Positions 42,603 to 51,019 of a stretch of 64,000 nucleotides of DNA are shown piece by piece. Numbering within the stretch: position 1 is the stretch's first letter; the number at the start of each line of letters is the position of its first letter. The notes below the pieces were generated by a model. That model saw nothing but the letters and a program-made list of their open reading frames with translations, had not been told where the DNA came from and did not search any database. The stretch is from Streptomyces sp. NBC_01445. Lineage in GTDB: Bacteria; Actinomycetota; Actinomycetes; Streptomycetales; Streptomycetaceae. Location: NCBI RefSeq assembly GCF_035918235.1, contig NZ_CP109485.1, positions 9,517,001-9,581,000 of the forward strand, in the 5' to 3' direction. The translations under genes were made by a program, and so were the position numbers.

Positions 42603-42623
42603 TGTCCAAGCAAGTCTTGGACA
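42603..42623. promoter_or_regulatory. LysR operator candidate
   Basis: TGTCCAAG (42603-42610) and CTTGGACA (42616-42623), a perfect inverted repeat with 5-bp spacer, 25 bp from the LysR start and 100 bp before the aldo/keto reductase start. It has the T-N11-A form of LysR sites. Confidence 0.65.
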
Positions 42624-42723
42624 GTCTGACTCCTCGATCCTAACCTCGACAGAGCAAGAGCCGCGGAGCAGGATAAAAGCGTCCTGATCCCCGCATTACG
42701 CCGCGAACAGAAAGTTTCCCACC

Positions 42724-43734
42724 ATGGGTATCAAGTCCCTCCTGCCGGGATCCCTCGGCTTCGGTACCGCCCCGCTCGGCAACATGTTCCGCAGCATCCC
42801 GGACGAGGAAGCCGCGGCCACCGTCGAAGCCGCCTGGGACCAGGGCATTCGCTACTTCGACACTGCGCCCTTCTACGGCGCGGGCCTGTCCGAGCTGCGC
42901 CTGGGCGAGGTGCTGGCCGGCCGGCCGCGCGACGAGTACGTGCTCAGCACCAAGGTCGGCCGCGTCATCCTCGACGAGCTGGAGGACCCCGCCGACCGCG
43001 ACCTGGGCGAGAAGGGCGGCCTGTTCGAGCACGGCCGCGCGAACAAGATGGTCGACCTCTACACCGCGGACGCCACCCTGCGCTCCATCGAGGACAGCCT
43101 CAAGCGCCTGAAGACGGACCGTCTCGACATCGTCTGGGTGCACGACGTCGCCCAGGACTTCCACGGCGACGAGTGGCTCGCCGTCTACGAGACGGCGCGC
43201 ACCGGTGCCTTCCGCGTCCTGCAGAACCTCCGCGACGAGGGCGTCATCAAGGCCTGGGGCCTGGGCGTCAACCGCGTGGAGCCCATCGAGCTCACCCTCG
43301 ACCTCGACGAGCCCAAGCCCGACGCGTTCCTCCTGGCCGGTCGCTACACGCTGCTCGACCACAACCGGTCCCTGCAGCGCCTCCTGCCCGCCGCCACCGA
43401 GCAGAACGTCGACATGGTCGTCGGCGGACCCTACAGCTCCGGCATCCTCGCCGGCGGCCAGCACTTCGAGTACCAGAAGGCCCCGGCCGACATCATCGCC
43501 AAGGTCGAGCGGATCAAGGCGCTCGCCGCCGCGCACGGTGTCAGCATCAAGGCCGCCGCCCTGCAGTTCGCCCTGGCGCACCCGGCGACGGCCGCCGTCG
43601 TCCCCGGCGCGACCCGGCCCAGCCGCATCGCCGAAGACGTCGCCGCCCTCGACGAGAACGTCCCGGCCGCCTTCTGGACCGCGCTCCGCGACGAGCAGCT
43701 CATCGCCGCCGACGCCCCCACCCCCACTGCCTGA
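42724..43734 (+). CDS. Aldo/keto reductase
   Basis: A 336-residue TIM-barrel oxidoreductase of the D-threo-aldose/L-fucose dehydrogenase-like group. GFGTAPLGNMFRSIPDEEAA starts the barrel. The catalytic tetrad is visible as Asp and Tyr in IRYFDTAPFYGAGLSE, Lys in YVLSTKVGR and His in DIVWVHDVAQ. NADP binding is at the C-terminal HPATAAVVPGATRPSRIAED. It probably oxidises a sugar or reduces an aldehyde. The SRPBCC gene follows by 33 bp, likely one transcript under the divergent LysR. Confidence 0.92.
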   Translation: MGIKSLLPGSLGFGTAPLGNMFRSIPDEEAAATVEAAWDQGIRYFDTAPFYGAGLSELRLGEVLAGRPRDEYVLSTKVGRVILDELEDPADRDLGEKGGLFEHGRANKMVDLYTADATLRSIEDSLKRLKTDRLDIVWVHDVAQDFHGDEWLAVYETARTGAFRVLQNLRDEGVIKAWGLGVNRVEPIELTLDLDEPKPDAFLLAGRYTLLDHNRSLQRLLPAATEQNVDMVVGGPYSSGILAGGQHFEYQKAPADIIAKVERIKALAAAHGVSIKAAALQFALAHPATAAVVPGATRPSRIAEDVAALDENVPAAFWTALRDEQLIAADAPTPTA

Positions 43735-43767
43735 CCCCGACTCCACGGCACACGCAAGGAGCAGCAC

Positions 43768-44190
43768 ATGGCCACCACCGCCACCGCCACCATCGACCTC
43801 CCCCGATCCGCCGAAGACGTCTGGCAGCTCATCGGCGGCTTCGACTCCCTGCCCGACTGGCTCCCGTACATCCCCAAGAGCGAGCTGAGCGAAGGCGGCC
43901 GCGTCCGCCGCCTGACCAACCAGGACGGCGGCGTCATCGTCGAACGCCTCAAGGCCTTCGACCACGACAAGCGCACCTACTCCTACGCCATCGAGCAGGC
44001 GCCCTTCCCCGTCACCGACTACCTCTCCACCCTGACGGTGCGCGACATACCCGGCGCACCCGGAACGTCGCAGGTGGAATGGACGGGCTCGTTCACGCCC
44101 GTCGGCGTCAGCGAGGCCGACGTCGAGGAGCTCTTCCACGGCATCTACGCGGACGGCCTCGCCGCACTGCTCAAGACCGTCAACACCTGA
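43768..44190 (+). CDS. SRPBCC family protein
   Basis: A 140-residue START/SRPBCC-fold protein (polyketide cyclase/dehydrase 2 group): TATATIDLPRSAEDVWQLIG, FDSLPDWLPYIPKSELSEGG and the closing helix EELFHGIYADGLAALLKTV. The fold binds a hydrophobic ligand in a deep cavity. It follows the aldo/keto reductase by 33 bp with AAGGAGCAGC before the ATG, so both may act on the same compound or one protect it. Confidence 0.88.
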   Translation: MATTATATIDLPRSAEDVWQLIGGFDSLPDWLPYIPKSELSEGGRVRRLTNQDGGVIVERLKAFDHDKRTYSYAIEQAPFPVTDYLSTLTVRDIPGAPGTSQVEWTGSFTPVGVSEADVEELFHGIYADGLAALLKTVNT

Positions 44191-44338
44191 GGACGACGCC
44201 GGTGTTGGACCGGTCACGCCATGCCCCGGGTGCCGACTTGTGACGCTGTCGGCACCCCAGGTGCTCTACGGTCGAGGAGAGACGGATCATGGCGTGGCGC
44301 AGCCAGGTGGCTGCCGCCCCTCCCGGAAGTGGAGTCAG

Positions 44339-44770
44339 GTGAAGGACGACGAAGTACGTGCGCGCTTCGACGGCCGTGGCTGCGTGGAGCTGATCCCCGG
44401 ACGCCCCACAACCGCCAGGCTGGGACGGATCGAAGAGATCGCCCACGCGCTCGGCTACCAGCAGCACTCCATCGAGAACCTCGGCCGCGCGGGGCTCCGG
44501 CTCGTCTACGGACGCGACGACGGCCCCCAGGCGCGCCGCCGCGCCGAGCTGACCATCGCCCGGCTGCGCGAGGGCGGTCCCCTGCTGCCGGCGATCGAGC
44601 CGCCCCCGCCCCCGCCACCCACTCCGCCGCCCCCGGCCCCCTCACAGGCCCCGCCCCGGCAGCGCAGCCGCCCTCTCCCGGCGCCCCCACCACCCCCACC
44701 GCTGTTTCCGCCCCCACCATCCCGACCGCCGGGCCCACCGCCTCCGCCCTCCAGCACTCCGACCTCATAA
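44339..44770 (+). CDS. Hypothetical protein with proline-rich tail
   Basis: About 143 residues from the GTG at 44339. The first 85 residues form a compact charged domain (VKDDEVRARFDGRGCVELIP, IEEIAHALGYQQHSIENLGR, ARRRAELTIARLREGG). The rest is Pro-rich (runs such as PPPPPPPTPPPP and PPPPPPLFPPPP), certainly disordered. I do not recognise a family. A related open frame begins at 44240. Codon use (G/C at third position throughout) supports it being coding. Possibly a tail for protein contacts or cell-wall spanning, but no signal peptide is seen. Confidence 0.5.
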   Translation: MKDDEVRARFDGRGCVELIPGRPTTARLGRIEEIAHALGYQQHSIENLGRAGLRLVYGRDDGPQARRRAELTIARLREGGPLLPAIEPPPPPPPTPPPPAPSQAPPRQRSRPLPAPPPPPPLFPPPPSRPPGPPPPPSSTPTS

Positions 44771-44861
44771 CGGCGCCGGCCAGATGAGGGCCGCCGATGA
44801 ATTTCCGGGGCGGGCGCGGTCATGAAGGGTGGACCAGCCACGGCTCAGGAGGAGGCGCGGG

Positions 44862-45425
44862 ATGCGCACTCTGGCGATCACCCAGAACATCACCGTCGAC
44901 GGTTGCGTCGAGATGCTCACCGATTGGTTCGAACCGCAGGCCCAGGGCAACGCGGACATGGCCGATGTGCTGGCGGAGGGCCACCGTCAGGACAGCGAGG
45001 CAGATGCGCTGCTCGTGGGCCGGCGAACCTTCGAGGACTTCCGCGGCTACTGGCCCGGGCTGACCGACGACACCACGGGCACCTCCGACTACCTCAACCA
45101 GGTGCGGAAGTACGTCGTGTCCGGCTCGATCGAGGACCCGCAGTGGGAGAACTCGATCGTCCTGTCCGGCGACGCGGTCAAGGAGGTCACCGCCCTGAAG
45201 GCGCTGGAGGGCGGCAAGGACATCGTGCTCACCGGCAGTATCAGCTTGGCCCACACGTTGATCGAGGCGGGCCTCGTCGACGAGTACCGCCTCTTCGTGT
45301 ACCCCGTCGTCCAGGGCCGCGGCAGGCGCCTCTTCCCCGATGGGTACGAGGTACCGCGACTGCGGCTCGTGGACTCGAAGTCCTTCCGGAGCGGGATCGT
45401 GCTGCTGCGCTATGTCCCGGCCTGA
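44862..45425 (+). CDS. RibD-C/dihydrofolate-reductase-like protein
   Basis: A 187-residue dihydrofolate-reductase-fold protein of the RibD C-terminal group: RTLAITQNITVDGCVE, LLVGRRTFEDFRGYWPG, KYVVSGSIEDPQWENSIVL and GSISLAHTLIEAGLVDEYRL, ending LFPDGYEVPRLRLVDSKSF. It binds NADPH; its substrate is unknown. AGGAGG lies 7 nt before the ATG at 44862. It converges on the PP2C gene. Confidence 0.9.
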   Translation: MRTLAITQNITVDGCVEMLTDWFEPQAQGNADMADVLAEGHRQDSEADALLVGRRTFEDFRGYWPGLTDDTTGTSDYLNQVRKYVVSGSIEDPQWENSIVLSGDAVKEVTALKALEGGKDIVLTGSISLAHTLIEAGLVDEYRLFVYPVVQGRGRRLFPDGYEVPRLRLVDSKSFRSGIVLLRYVPA

Positions 45426-45480
45426 CCGGGCCGGCGGCCGCCTATGGCCGGGGGCGGTCGGCTAATCCGCTGTTGTCGGG

Positions 45481-46284
45481 TCAGCCGGCCACGGAGACCA
45501 GCGCGATCGTGACGTTGTCGGGACCGCCCGCGGCCATGGCGGCTTTCCACAGCTCGAAGACGGCCCGGCCGCCGTCATGCTCCCGAAGGACATCGTCGAT
45601 CTCGCTCTCGAGCACGGGATCGGTCAAGCCGTCACTGCACACCAGCATGCGCGTACCTGGGGTGAGTGCGGACGTGCTGACATGCGGCGTGATCGCGCTG
45701 AACGTCGGTGCGCCACCGAGCGCCTGCGTGACGATCGACGTGGTGCGCCGACCGTGCGCGAGCGGCGGGCTGTCGTCCACGCTCACCTGGTGGAGGGTGT
45801 CGTCCGTGGCGGCCCGGTCACCGGTGAGGCCGCCGTCGGCACTCGTCTCGATGCCGTCCCCGGCCGGGCCCACTTCGATCACCCTGCTGTCGCCGACGTT
45901 GAATACGAGCAGTTCCTGTTCGAGGATCACGACACCTGCGACGGTCGTCCCCATCGTGGACAGCTCCGGGGCGCGGTCGGCCGCCGCGTACACGGCGTGA
46001 TTGCACATCCCCAGCGCGTCACGAACCGCTTCCTCGCCGTCCAGCGCCGGCCCGAACAAGGCGAGCCGGCGGACGACGAGGCTGCTGGCGACCTCGCCGG
46101 CCGGCTGCCCGCCGATGCCGTCGGCGACAGCGACCACGAGTGGATGGCCGAGCGGGAACGCCATCGTCTGCGGATTCTCCGTCACCGATCCGCACAGCGT
46201 CCATGGGCCGACGACCAGGCTGTCCTCGTTGTGCTCGCGCCTGAGTCCGGGGTGGCTCAGCGCCGTGACCGATATATACGGCAT
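45481..46284 (-). CDS. PP2C-family protein phosphatase
   Basis: A 267-residue Ser/Thr phosphatase with all metal-binding motifs: LRREHNEDSLVVG, VVAVADGIGGQPAGEVAS, FNVGDSRVIEV, LVCSDGLTDPVLE and GGPDNVTIALVSV. It dephosphorylates proteins phosphorylated by Hanks-type kinases in the cytosol; there is no membrane segment. It diverges from the phosphoribosyltransferase/hydrolase fusion gene and lies near TerD, a pattern seen in Ter-type stress loci. Confidence 0.93.
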   Translation of the reverse strand: MPYISVTALSHPGLRREHNEDSLVVGPWTLCGSVTENPQTMAFPLGHPLVVAVADGIGGQPAGEVASSLVVRRLALFGPALDGEEAVRDALGMCNHAVYAAADRAPELSTMGTTVAGVVILEQELLVFNVGDSRVIEVGPAGDGIETSADGGLTGDRAATDDTLHQVSVDDSPPLAHGRRTTSIVTQALGGAPTFSAITPHVSTSALTPGTRMLVCSDGLTDPVLESEIDDVLREHDGGRAVFELWKAAMAAGGPDNVTIALVSVAG

Positions 46285-46409
46285 AGGGGGTGCCGCCCTT
46301 CCGCGAAGGAGCGCATCATCCGCACCACCATTGTCGCGCCGGAGAGCGGCCCGGGTCGCGCGGTGCGCACGCCCCGAGTTGCGCGGCGCCGCGAACGGGG
46401 TTAGCCCGG

Positions 46410-46440
46410 AGGTAAGGGCAGGAGGTGCCTGCCCTTACCT
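46410..46440 (+). promoter_or_regulatory. Hairpin before PRT-hydrolase gene
   Basis: A 13-bp perfect stem AGGTAAGGGCAGG (46410-46422) and its complement (46428-46440) with a 5-nt loop, 28 bp before the GTG at 46469. It could be an attenuator, a repressor site or an mRNA-stability stem. Confidence 0.5.
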
Positions 46441-46468
46441 GCGAGGGCCTCCGAGAGGGGCGAGCGCT

Positions 46469-47812
46469 GTGCGGTTCACGGATCGTACTGATGCCGGGCG
46501 GCGGCTGGCCGCAGCGGTCCAACATCTGCGTGACGAGGAGCCGGTCGTCCTCGGGCTGCCCCGTGGCGGGGTTCCGGTGGCTTTCGAAGTGGCGCGTGCG
46601 CTCGGCGCCCCGCTCGATGTGATCGTGGTCCGCAAGCTCGGCGTCCCCTACCAGCCGGAACTGGCGTTCGGCGCGATCGGCGAGGGCGGCGTGCGGGTCC
46701 TCAACGACGACGTCGTGCGCCACTGCGGGATCGAACCGGGCCGCATCGCGGCCGTCGAGCGCGCGGAGCGACAGGAGCTGGAGCGGCGGGCACGGAGGTA
46801 CCGCGGCGGGCGGCCTCCGGCAACCGAGGAGGCCCGCACGAGGACCGGCGAGGCCCGCACCGTGATCGTCGTGGACGACGGGATTGCCACCGGCGCCACG
46901 GCGGCGGCGGCGTGCCAGGTCGTACGGGCGCAGGGCGCGGCCCGCGTGATCCTCGCCGTGCCGGTCGCGCCGCCGGACGCGGTGCGCAGACTGAGCGTGG
47001 TGGCCGACGACGTGGTGTGCCTCTCCGTACAGCCCCTGTTCGGTTCCGTCGGTGAGTGGTACGGCGACTTCACGCAGACCACGGACGAGGAAGTGGCCGC
47101 ATGTCTGGCACGGGCCGAGGCGGACCCCGCACGCGTCCGGCAGGCACCGGTCACGACCGGCGTGGAGGTGGAGGCCGCCGGAGTCCGGCTGGCCGGAGAC
47201 CTCGCACGGCCGGAAGGGGCCGCGGGGCTGGTGATGTTCGCCCATGGCTCCGGCAGCAGCCGGCACAGCCCGCGTAATCGTGCGGTGGCGGAGGTGTTGC
47301 AGGAAGCGGGCCTCGGCACGCTGCTGTTCGACCTGCTCACGCCCGCCGAGGAAGCCGACCGGGACAACGTCTTCGACATCGGCACGCTTGCCGGCAGGCT
47401 GGCCGGAGCCACCCGCTGGCTGCGCGACCGCGAGTCGGCGCCGATCGGATACTTCGGTGCCAGCACCGGGGCCGCGGCGGCGCTCCGGGCGGCCGCCGAC
47501 GACCCGGACATCGGCGCAGTGGTGTCCCGCGGCGGACGGCCCGACCTGGCCGGACCTCGCCTCGACGACGTACGAGCGCCGACCCTGCTCATCGTCGGCG
47601 GGGCCGACACGACGGTGCTCGACCTCAACCGTGCCGCCCAGGCTCAACTCCGTTGCGAGAACCGGCTTGAGATCGTGCCCGGAGCGACGCATCTCTTCGA
47701 GGAACCCGGAGCGCTCGACCGGGTCGCCGCCCTCGCGAGGTCGTGGTTCACCACGCACCTGACGGCAGGCAGCGACCCTTCAACGTCGGCGCGCCGGGAG
47801 CCACATCACTGA
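46469..47812 (+). CDS. Phosphoribosyltransferase-alpha/beta hydrolase fusion
   Basis: A 447-residue two-domain protein. Residues 1-220 are a type-I phosphoribosyltransferase: VVLGLPRGGVPVAFEVA, DVIVVRKLGVPYQPELAFG and the PRPP loop TVIVVDDGIATGATAAAA. Residues 230-435 are an alpha/beta hydrolase of the dienelactone-hydrolase kind: VMFAHGSGSSRHSPRN, nucleophile Ser in IGYFGASTGAAAAL, Asp in GGADTTVLDL and His in PGATHLFEEPGAL. PRTases of this group also occur in Ter-linked stress operons. The combined reaction is unknown. GTG start at 46469. Confidence 0.9.
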   Translation: MRFTDRTDAGRRLAAAVQHLRDEEPVVLGLPRGGVPVAFEVARALGAPLDVIVVRKLGVPYQPELAFGAIGEGGVRVLNDDVVRHCGIEPGRIAAVERAERQELERRARRYRGGRPPATEEARTRTGEARTVIVVDDGIATGATAAAACQVVRAQGAARVILAVPVAPPDAVRRLSVVADDVVCLSVQPLFGSVGEWYGDFTQTTDEEVAACLARAEADPARVRQAPVTTGVEVEAAGVRLAGDLARPEGAAGLVMFAHGSGSSRHSPRNRAVAEVLQEAGLGTLLFDLLTPAEEADRDNVFDIGTLAGRLAGATRWLRDRESAPIGYFGASTGAAAALRAAADDPDIGAVVSRGGRPDLAGPRLDDVRAPTLLIVGGADTTVLDLNRAAQAQLRCENRLEIVPGATHLFEEPGALDRVAALARSWFTTHLTAGSDPSTSARREPHH

Positions 47813-47839
47813 CCGGTTCGGAGCCGGGCGCCGGAGGGC

Positions 47840-48427
47840 CTACCGGTTGCTCACCGCGAAACGCATCAGCGCCCGCTCGTCGCCCTGCTTGATCTTCCCC
47901 GTCTCGTTCAGCACCTCGAGCTTCCAACTGCCGTTGACCCGGATCGCCTTGGCGACACGGCAGCCGTTGTCGTTGGTGAGCAGGCTCGGCCAGATGTCGG
48001 CGACCTGCTGGGAGGTGCCGCCGGTTGCGTCGTACACCTTGAAGCTGATGTTCCGCGCCTTCGTGAAGGAGCTGGACTTCTTGTAGGCGGCGGCCACGAA
48101 GACGATCGACGTGATGTTGGCCGGGACGCGGCCGAACTCGACGGTCACTGTCTCGTCGTCCCCGTCGCCGCGCCCCGTCTGGTTGTCGCCGCTGTGCACC
48201 AAGGAGCCGTTGCCCAGCGGGTCCAGGGAGTCGAGGCCTGCGAGCCGTACCGGGTCCGCGCCTTGCAGTGCGACGGCGATGAGGTCGAGGTCCGTGCCGA
48301 CGTTCCGGCGGAGCTTGCCCATCAGCCCGCCGCTGCTTCCGGCGGTGGGGTCCCAGGACACGCCTATCGACAGGTGGGTCACACCGTCGAGATCTGCCGG
48401 TCCGTCTTCCTTGGTGAGCGTGATCAT
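47840..48427 (-). CDS. TerD-family stress protein
   Basis: A 195-residue TerD domain protein. Hallmarks: HLSIGVSWDPTAGSSGGL, GTDLDLIAVALQG, SGDNQTGRGDGDDETVTVEF (calcium-site acidic loop) and FVAAAYKKSSSFTKARNISF. TerD proteins bind calcium and accompany tellurite, phage or stress resistance, commonly several per streptomycete genome. The ATG at 48427 begins ITLTKEDGPADLDGV. It is convergent with the PRT-hydrolase gene, 27 bp apart. No other ter genes lie next to it. Confidence 0.92.
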   Translation of the reverse strand: MITLTKEDGPADLDGVTHLSIGVSWDPTAGSSGGLMGKLRRNVGTDLDLIAVALQGADPVRLAGLDSLDPLGNGSLVHSGDNQTGRGDGDDETVTVEFGRVPANITSIVFVAAAYKKSSSFTKARNISFKVYDATGGTSQQVADIWPSLLTNDNGCRVAKAIRVNGSWKLEVLNETGKIKQGDERALMRFAVSNR

Positions 48428-48730
48428 GTGAATTCCTCGTGATGGTGGAGTGCAATGCATGAAGTCTGCCGATATCGCTCGCCGCTTGATACACCAGGTC
48501 CGAAATTGGTGTCGGTCGGTCCTGCGTCAGGGAGTGAGCGGGCGCCTTCGGCGGGGGATGCGGTGGCGGCCGCCTGATCCCAGATGAACGACGCCGGCCG
48601 CGAGTGCCGCGCATGTGATGCTCGCGAACCGCACGTTCAGACGCGCCTGATGACGTCTGTGCGGCCTCCGTGCGTGGAGACGGCTCCGGGCTGCGGTGCA
48701 GAAAGGCACCACAGCCCGGAGGGCAATCGC
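48428..48730. other. Spacer with terminator
   Basis: About 300 bp without a gene between the TerD and MFS-USP genes. The TerD promoter must lie in its left part. The right part holds the terminator of the MFS-USP gene at 48684-48721. Short open frames here show no family resemblance. Confidence 0.5.
48684..48721 (-). terminator. Terminator of MFS-USP gene
   Basis: A 16-bp stem (48684-48699 with 48706-48721, one G-T pair) around AGAAAG, 10 bp past the stop codon of the MFS-USP gene. Confidence 0.75.
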
Positions 48731-50455
48731 TCAGGCCACGCTGTTGCGCAGCTCCGCGAGGCTGTCCTTGGTCAGGTGCCGGGGCGTGCTGTCGGTGTCG
48801 ACGAGGACGACCGTGCACGTGGCGGAGTGGGTGAGCGCGGTGGTGAGACTGCCGTCGGCGAACTGGGCGAGGGGGCCGCGCGGTGAGTGTCCGATGGCCA
48901 CGGCGCGGGCGTGTACGTCCGCCGCGTGGTGGGCGAGGGCGCGGCCTGCGGCGGCGTGGTCGCCGACGCTCGTCAGGATCTGGCCGGTGGCGGCGATGCC
49001 GTCGGCGCTGAGGCGGTCGAGGTGGGCGGTCACGGCGGCGCGGGCCTGTTCGTCCGTCTCGGTGTCGACGGCCTGTTCCTCGACGACCGCGGTCTGCTGG
49101 ACGTGGACGACCTCCAGCGGACTGCCCGTGTCGAGAGCGAGCCGCGCCGCGGCGTCGACGATGCAGGCGGCCTTGTCGTGGGCTCCTACGGCGACGATGA
49201 CGGGCGGCGCGTCGGTCGAGGCGGCTGTCTTGCCGACAGGCGTGAGCGACGGACTGACGGGTTCACTCTCGACCGGGTTCGCCTCGGCCTTGCGCAGCAG
49301 ACCATGGCCGCTGGCCAGTACGGGGATGGCCAGGAGGAAGGTGGCGGCGCCCAGATAGAAGGGCACGCTCAGGTCCGTGGCGTCGGCGAGCTTGCCCGCG
49401 ACGAAGGGGGCGAGGCCACCGCCGATGAAGCGCAGGAACCCGTAGGCGGATGAGGCGACGGGGCGCTCGACGGGGGAGACGAGCATGACGGCCTGTGTGG
49501 TGAGGGTGTTGTTGATGCCGATGAAGGCGCCGCTGACGATGACGGCCACGATGACGACTGTGGGGGTGACGACGCCGGCGGCGATGATTGCCATCACGAT
49601 GCCGAGGCCGAGCAGGTTGGCGTACAGGACGGGGGCCGTGCCGAAGCGGGCCTGAAGACGCGGGGCGAAGAAGACGCTGAAGGCGGCCACCAGCAGTCCC
49701 CAGCCCGTGAAGACCAGACCGAGCTCGTGCGCGCTCAGCTTCATCGGGTACGGGGCGTAGCCGAGCATCGTGAAGAAGCCCCAGTTGTACAGCAGGGCCA
49801 TGATGCCCATCGTCAGCAGACCGCGGTGGCGCAGCGCCTTGAGCGGCGCGATCGGTGAGGTGGGGCGGCTCGGCTTGGGCAGCGAGGGCACGAACGCGAG
49901 GGTCGCGACCAGTGCGATGGCCATCAGCACGGCGACGCCGAAGAACGGGCCGCGCCAGCTGATGCCGCCCAACTCCCCGCCCAGCAGCGGGCCGACGGCG
50001 ATCCCGAGGCCGAGCGCGGCCTCGTACAGGATGATCGCGCCGCCGAAACCGCCGCTCGCGGAGGCGACGATGACGGCGAGGGAGGTGGCGATGAACATCG
50101 CGTTGCCCAGGCCCCAGCCGGCGCGCATGCCGACGATGCCGTTGACGGAACCGGCCGTGCCGGCGAGTGCGGCGAAGACGACGATGACGACCAGGCCCAC
50201 GACCAGGGTGCGCTTGGCGCCGATACGGCTGGATATCCAGCCGACGAAGAGCATGGCGACCGCGGTCACGATCAGGTAGCTGCTGAAGAGCAGGGAGACC
50301 TGGCTCGGTGAGGCGTGCAGGTTCTCGGCCAGGGCGGGGAGGATCGGGTCGACCAGGCCGATGCCCATGAACGAGATCACGCAGGCGAACGCCACGGCCC
50401 AGACGGCTTTCGGCTGCTTGAAGGGACTGGCGGCCTTTCCATGCGGTGCACTCAT
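48731..50455 (-). CDS. MFS transporter fused to universal stress protein domain
   Basis: A 574-residue fusion. Residues about 1-395 are a 12-helix major facilitator (AVAFACVISFMGIGLVDPIL in helix 1, FVGWISSRIGAKRTLVVGL as motif A). A 30-residue linker leads to a UspA domain at about 420-555: PVIVAVGAHDKAACIVDAAA, LEVVHVQQTAVVEE, RAVAIGHSPRGPLAQFADGS and TCTVVLVDTD. The ATP-binding pattern G-2x-G-9x-G-S/T is degenerate (GHSPRGPLAQFADGSLT), so nucleotide sensing is uncertain. The USP part would gate or report on export. It lies 80 bp downstream of a MarR gene. Confidence 0.9.
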   Translation of the reverse strand: MSAPHGKAASPFKQPKAVWAVAFACVISFMGIGLVDPILPALAENLHASPSQVSLLFSSYLIVTAVAMLFVGWISSRIGAKRTLVVGLVVIVVFAALAGTAGSVNGIVGMRAGWGLGNAMFIATSLAVIVASASGGFGGAIILYEAALGLGIAVGPLLGGELGGISWRGPFFGVAVLMAIALVATLAFVPSLPKPSRPTSPIAPLKALRHRGLLTMGIMALLYNWGFFTMLGYAPYPMKLSAHELGLVFTGWGLLVAAFSVFFAPRLQARFGTAPVLYANLLGLGIVMAIIAAGVVTPTVVIVAVIVSGAFIGINNTLTTQAVMLVSPVERPVASSAYGFLRFIGGGLAPFVAGKLADATDLSVPFYLGAATFLLAIPVLASGHGLLRKAEANPVESEPVSPSLTPVGKTAASTDAPPVIVAVGAHDKAACIVDAAARLALDTGSPLEVVHVQQTAVVEEQAVDTETDEQARAAVTAHLDRLSADGIAATGQILTSVGDHAAAGRALAHHAADVHARAVAIGHSPRGPLAQFADGSLTTALTHSATCTVVLVDTDSTPRHLTKDSLAELRNSVA

Positions 50456-50535
50456 GCGCGGTTCTCTCCAAAGTGTCGAGAAGAGGGGTGGGGCGGAGGG
50501 GGTGCGGGGGAGCGGACGGGCTGCGGCGGGATGGG

Positions 50536-50979
50536 TCAGTCCTGGGCCGTACGGGTCTGGCGGTCCTGGATGGCGCGGGCCAGGGCGGGCAGCGCGGTCC
50601 GCACCGCCTGCTGCTCCGGCTCGGTCAGCTCCCCGATGAGCAGATCGAGGGCCTGGGTCCGCTCGGCGCGCCGCTGCCGGAAGACCTCGAGGCCGCTCTC
50701 GGTGGCTTCCACGAGGACGGCCCGGCCGTCGTTGTGGTCAGCCACTCGGCGTACCAGGCCCGCACGTTCCATGCGGGTGACGAGCTGGGTCATGTTCGGC
50801 TGGGAGACACCTTCGGCCCTGGCCAGCTCGCTCAGTCGATATGGGCCTTCGCGGCCCAGCCGGCCGATCGCGGACGAGGCCGCCGTGCTCAGGCCGCCGG
50901 CGACGGCGCTCTGCCGCACGTAGCGGACCATCTGCTCCACGGCGATCATCAGGCCTTCGGCCCGGGGATCGACTTCCAT
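50536..50979 (-). CDS. MarR-family regulator
   Basis: A roughly 147-residue MarR regulator: YRLSELARAEGVSQPNMTQL in the recognition helix and LVRRVADHNDGRAVLVEATE in the wing. It precedes the MFS-USP gene in the same direction, so it probably represses an exporter operon and itself. Possible starts are 50979, 50994 and 51009; 50979 (MEVDPRAEG) is used because the palindrome at 50984-50999 would otherwise be coding. Confidence 0.88.
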   Translation of the reverse strand: MEVDPRAEGLMIAVEQMVRYVRQSAVAGGLSTAASSAIGRLGREGPYRLSELARAEGVSQPNMTQLVTRMERAGLVRRVADHNDGRAVLVEATESGLEVFRQRRAERTQALDLLIGELTEPEQQAVRTALPALARAIQDRQTRTAQD

Positions 50980-50983
50980 AACC

Positions 50984-51019
50984 CGCTTATCCATAAGCGC
51001 ATTATGCATCTACTTGTAG
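50984..51019 (-). promoter_or_regulatory. MarR operator candidates
   Basis: CGCTTATCCATAAGCG (50984-50999) is a palindrome with a 2-base centre, and CTACTTGTAG (51010-51019) another with a 2-base centre (TT/A mismatch at the core). Both lie in an A/T-rich stretch at the MarR start. Confidence 0.55.

Noticed and set aside
42640..44217. A 525-codon minus-strand open frame rich in Gly, Val and Asp
   Set aside because: Antisense of the aldo/keto reductase and SRPBCC genes. Composition is typical of GC-rich shadow frames.
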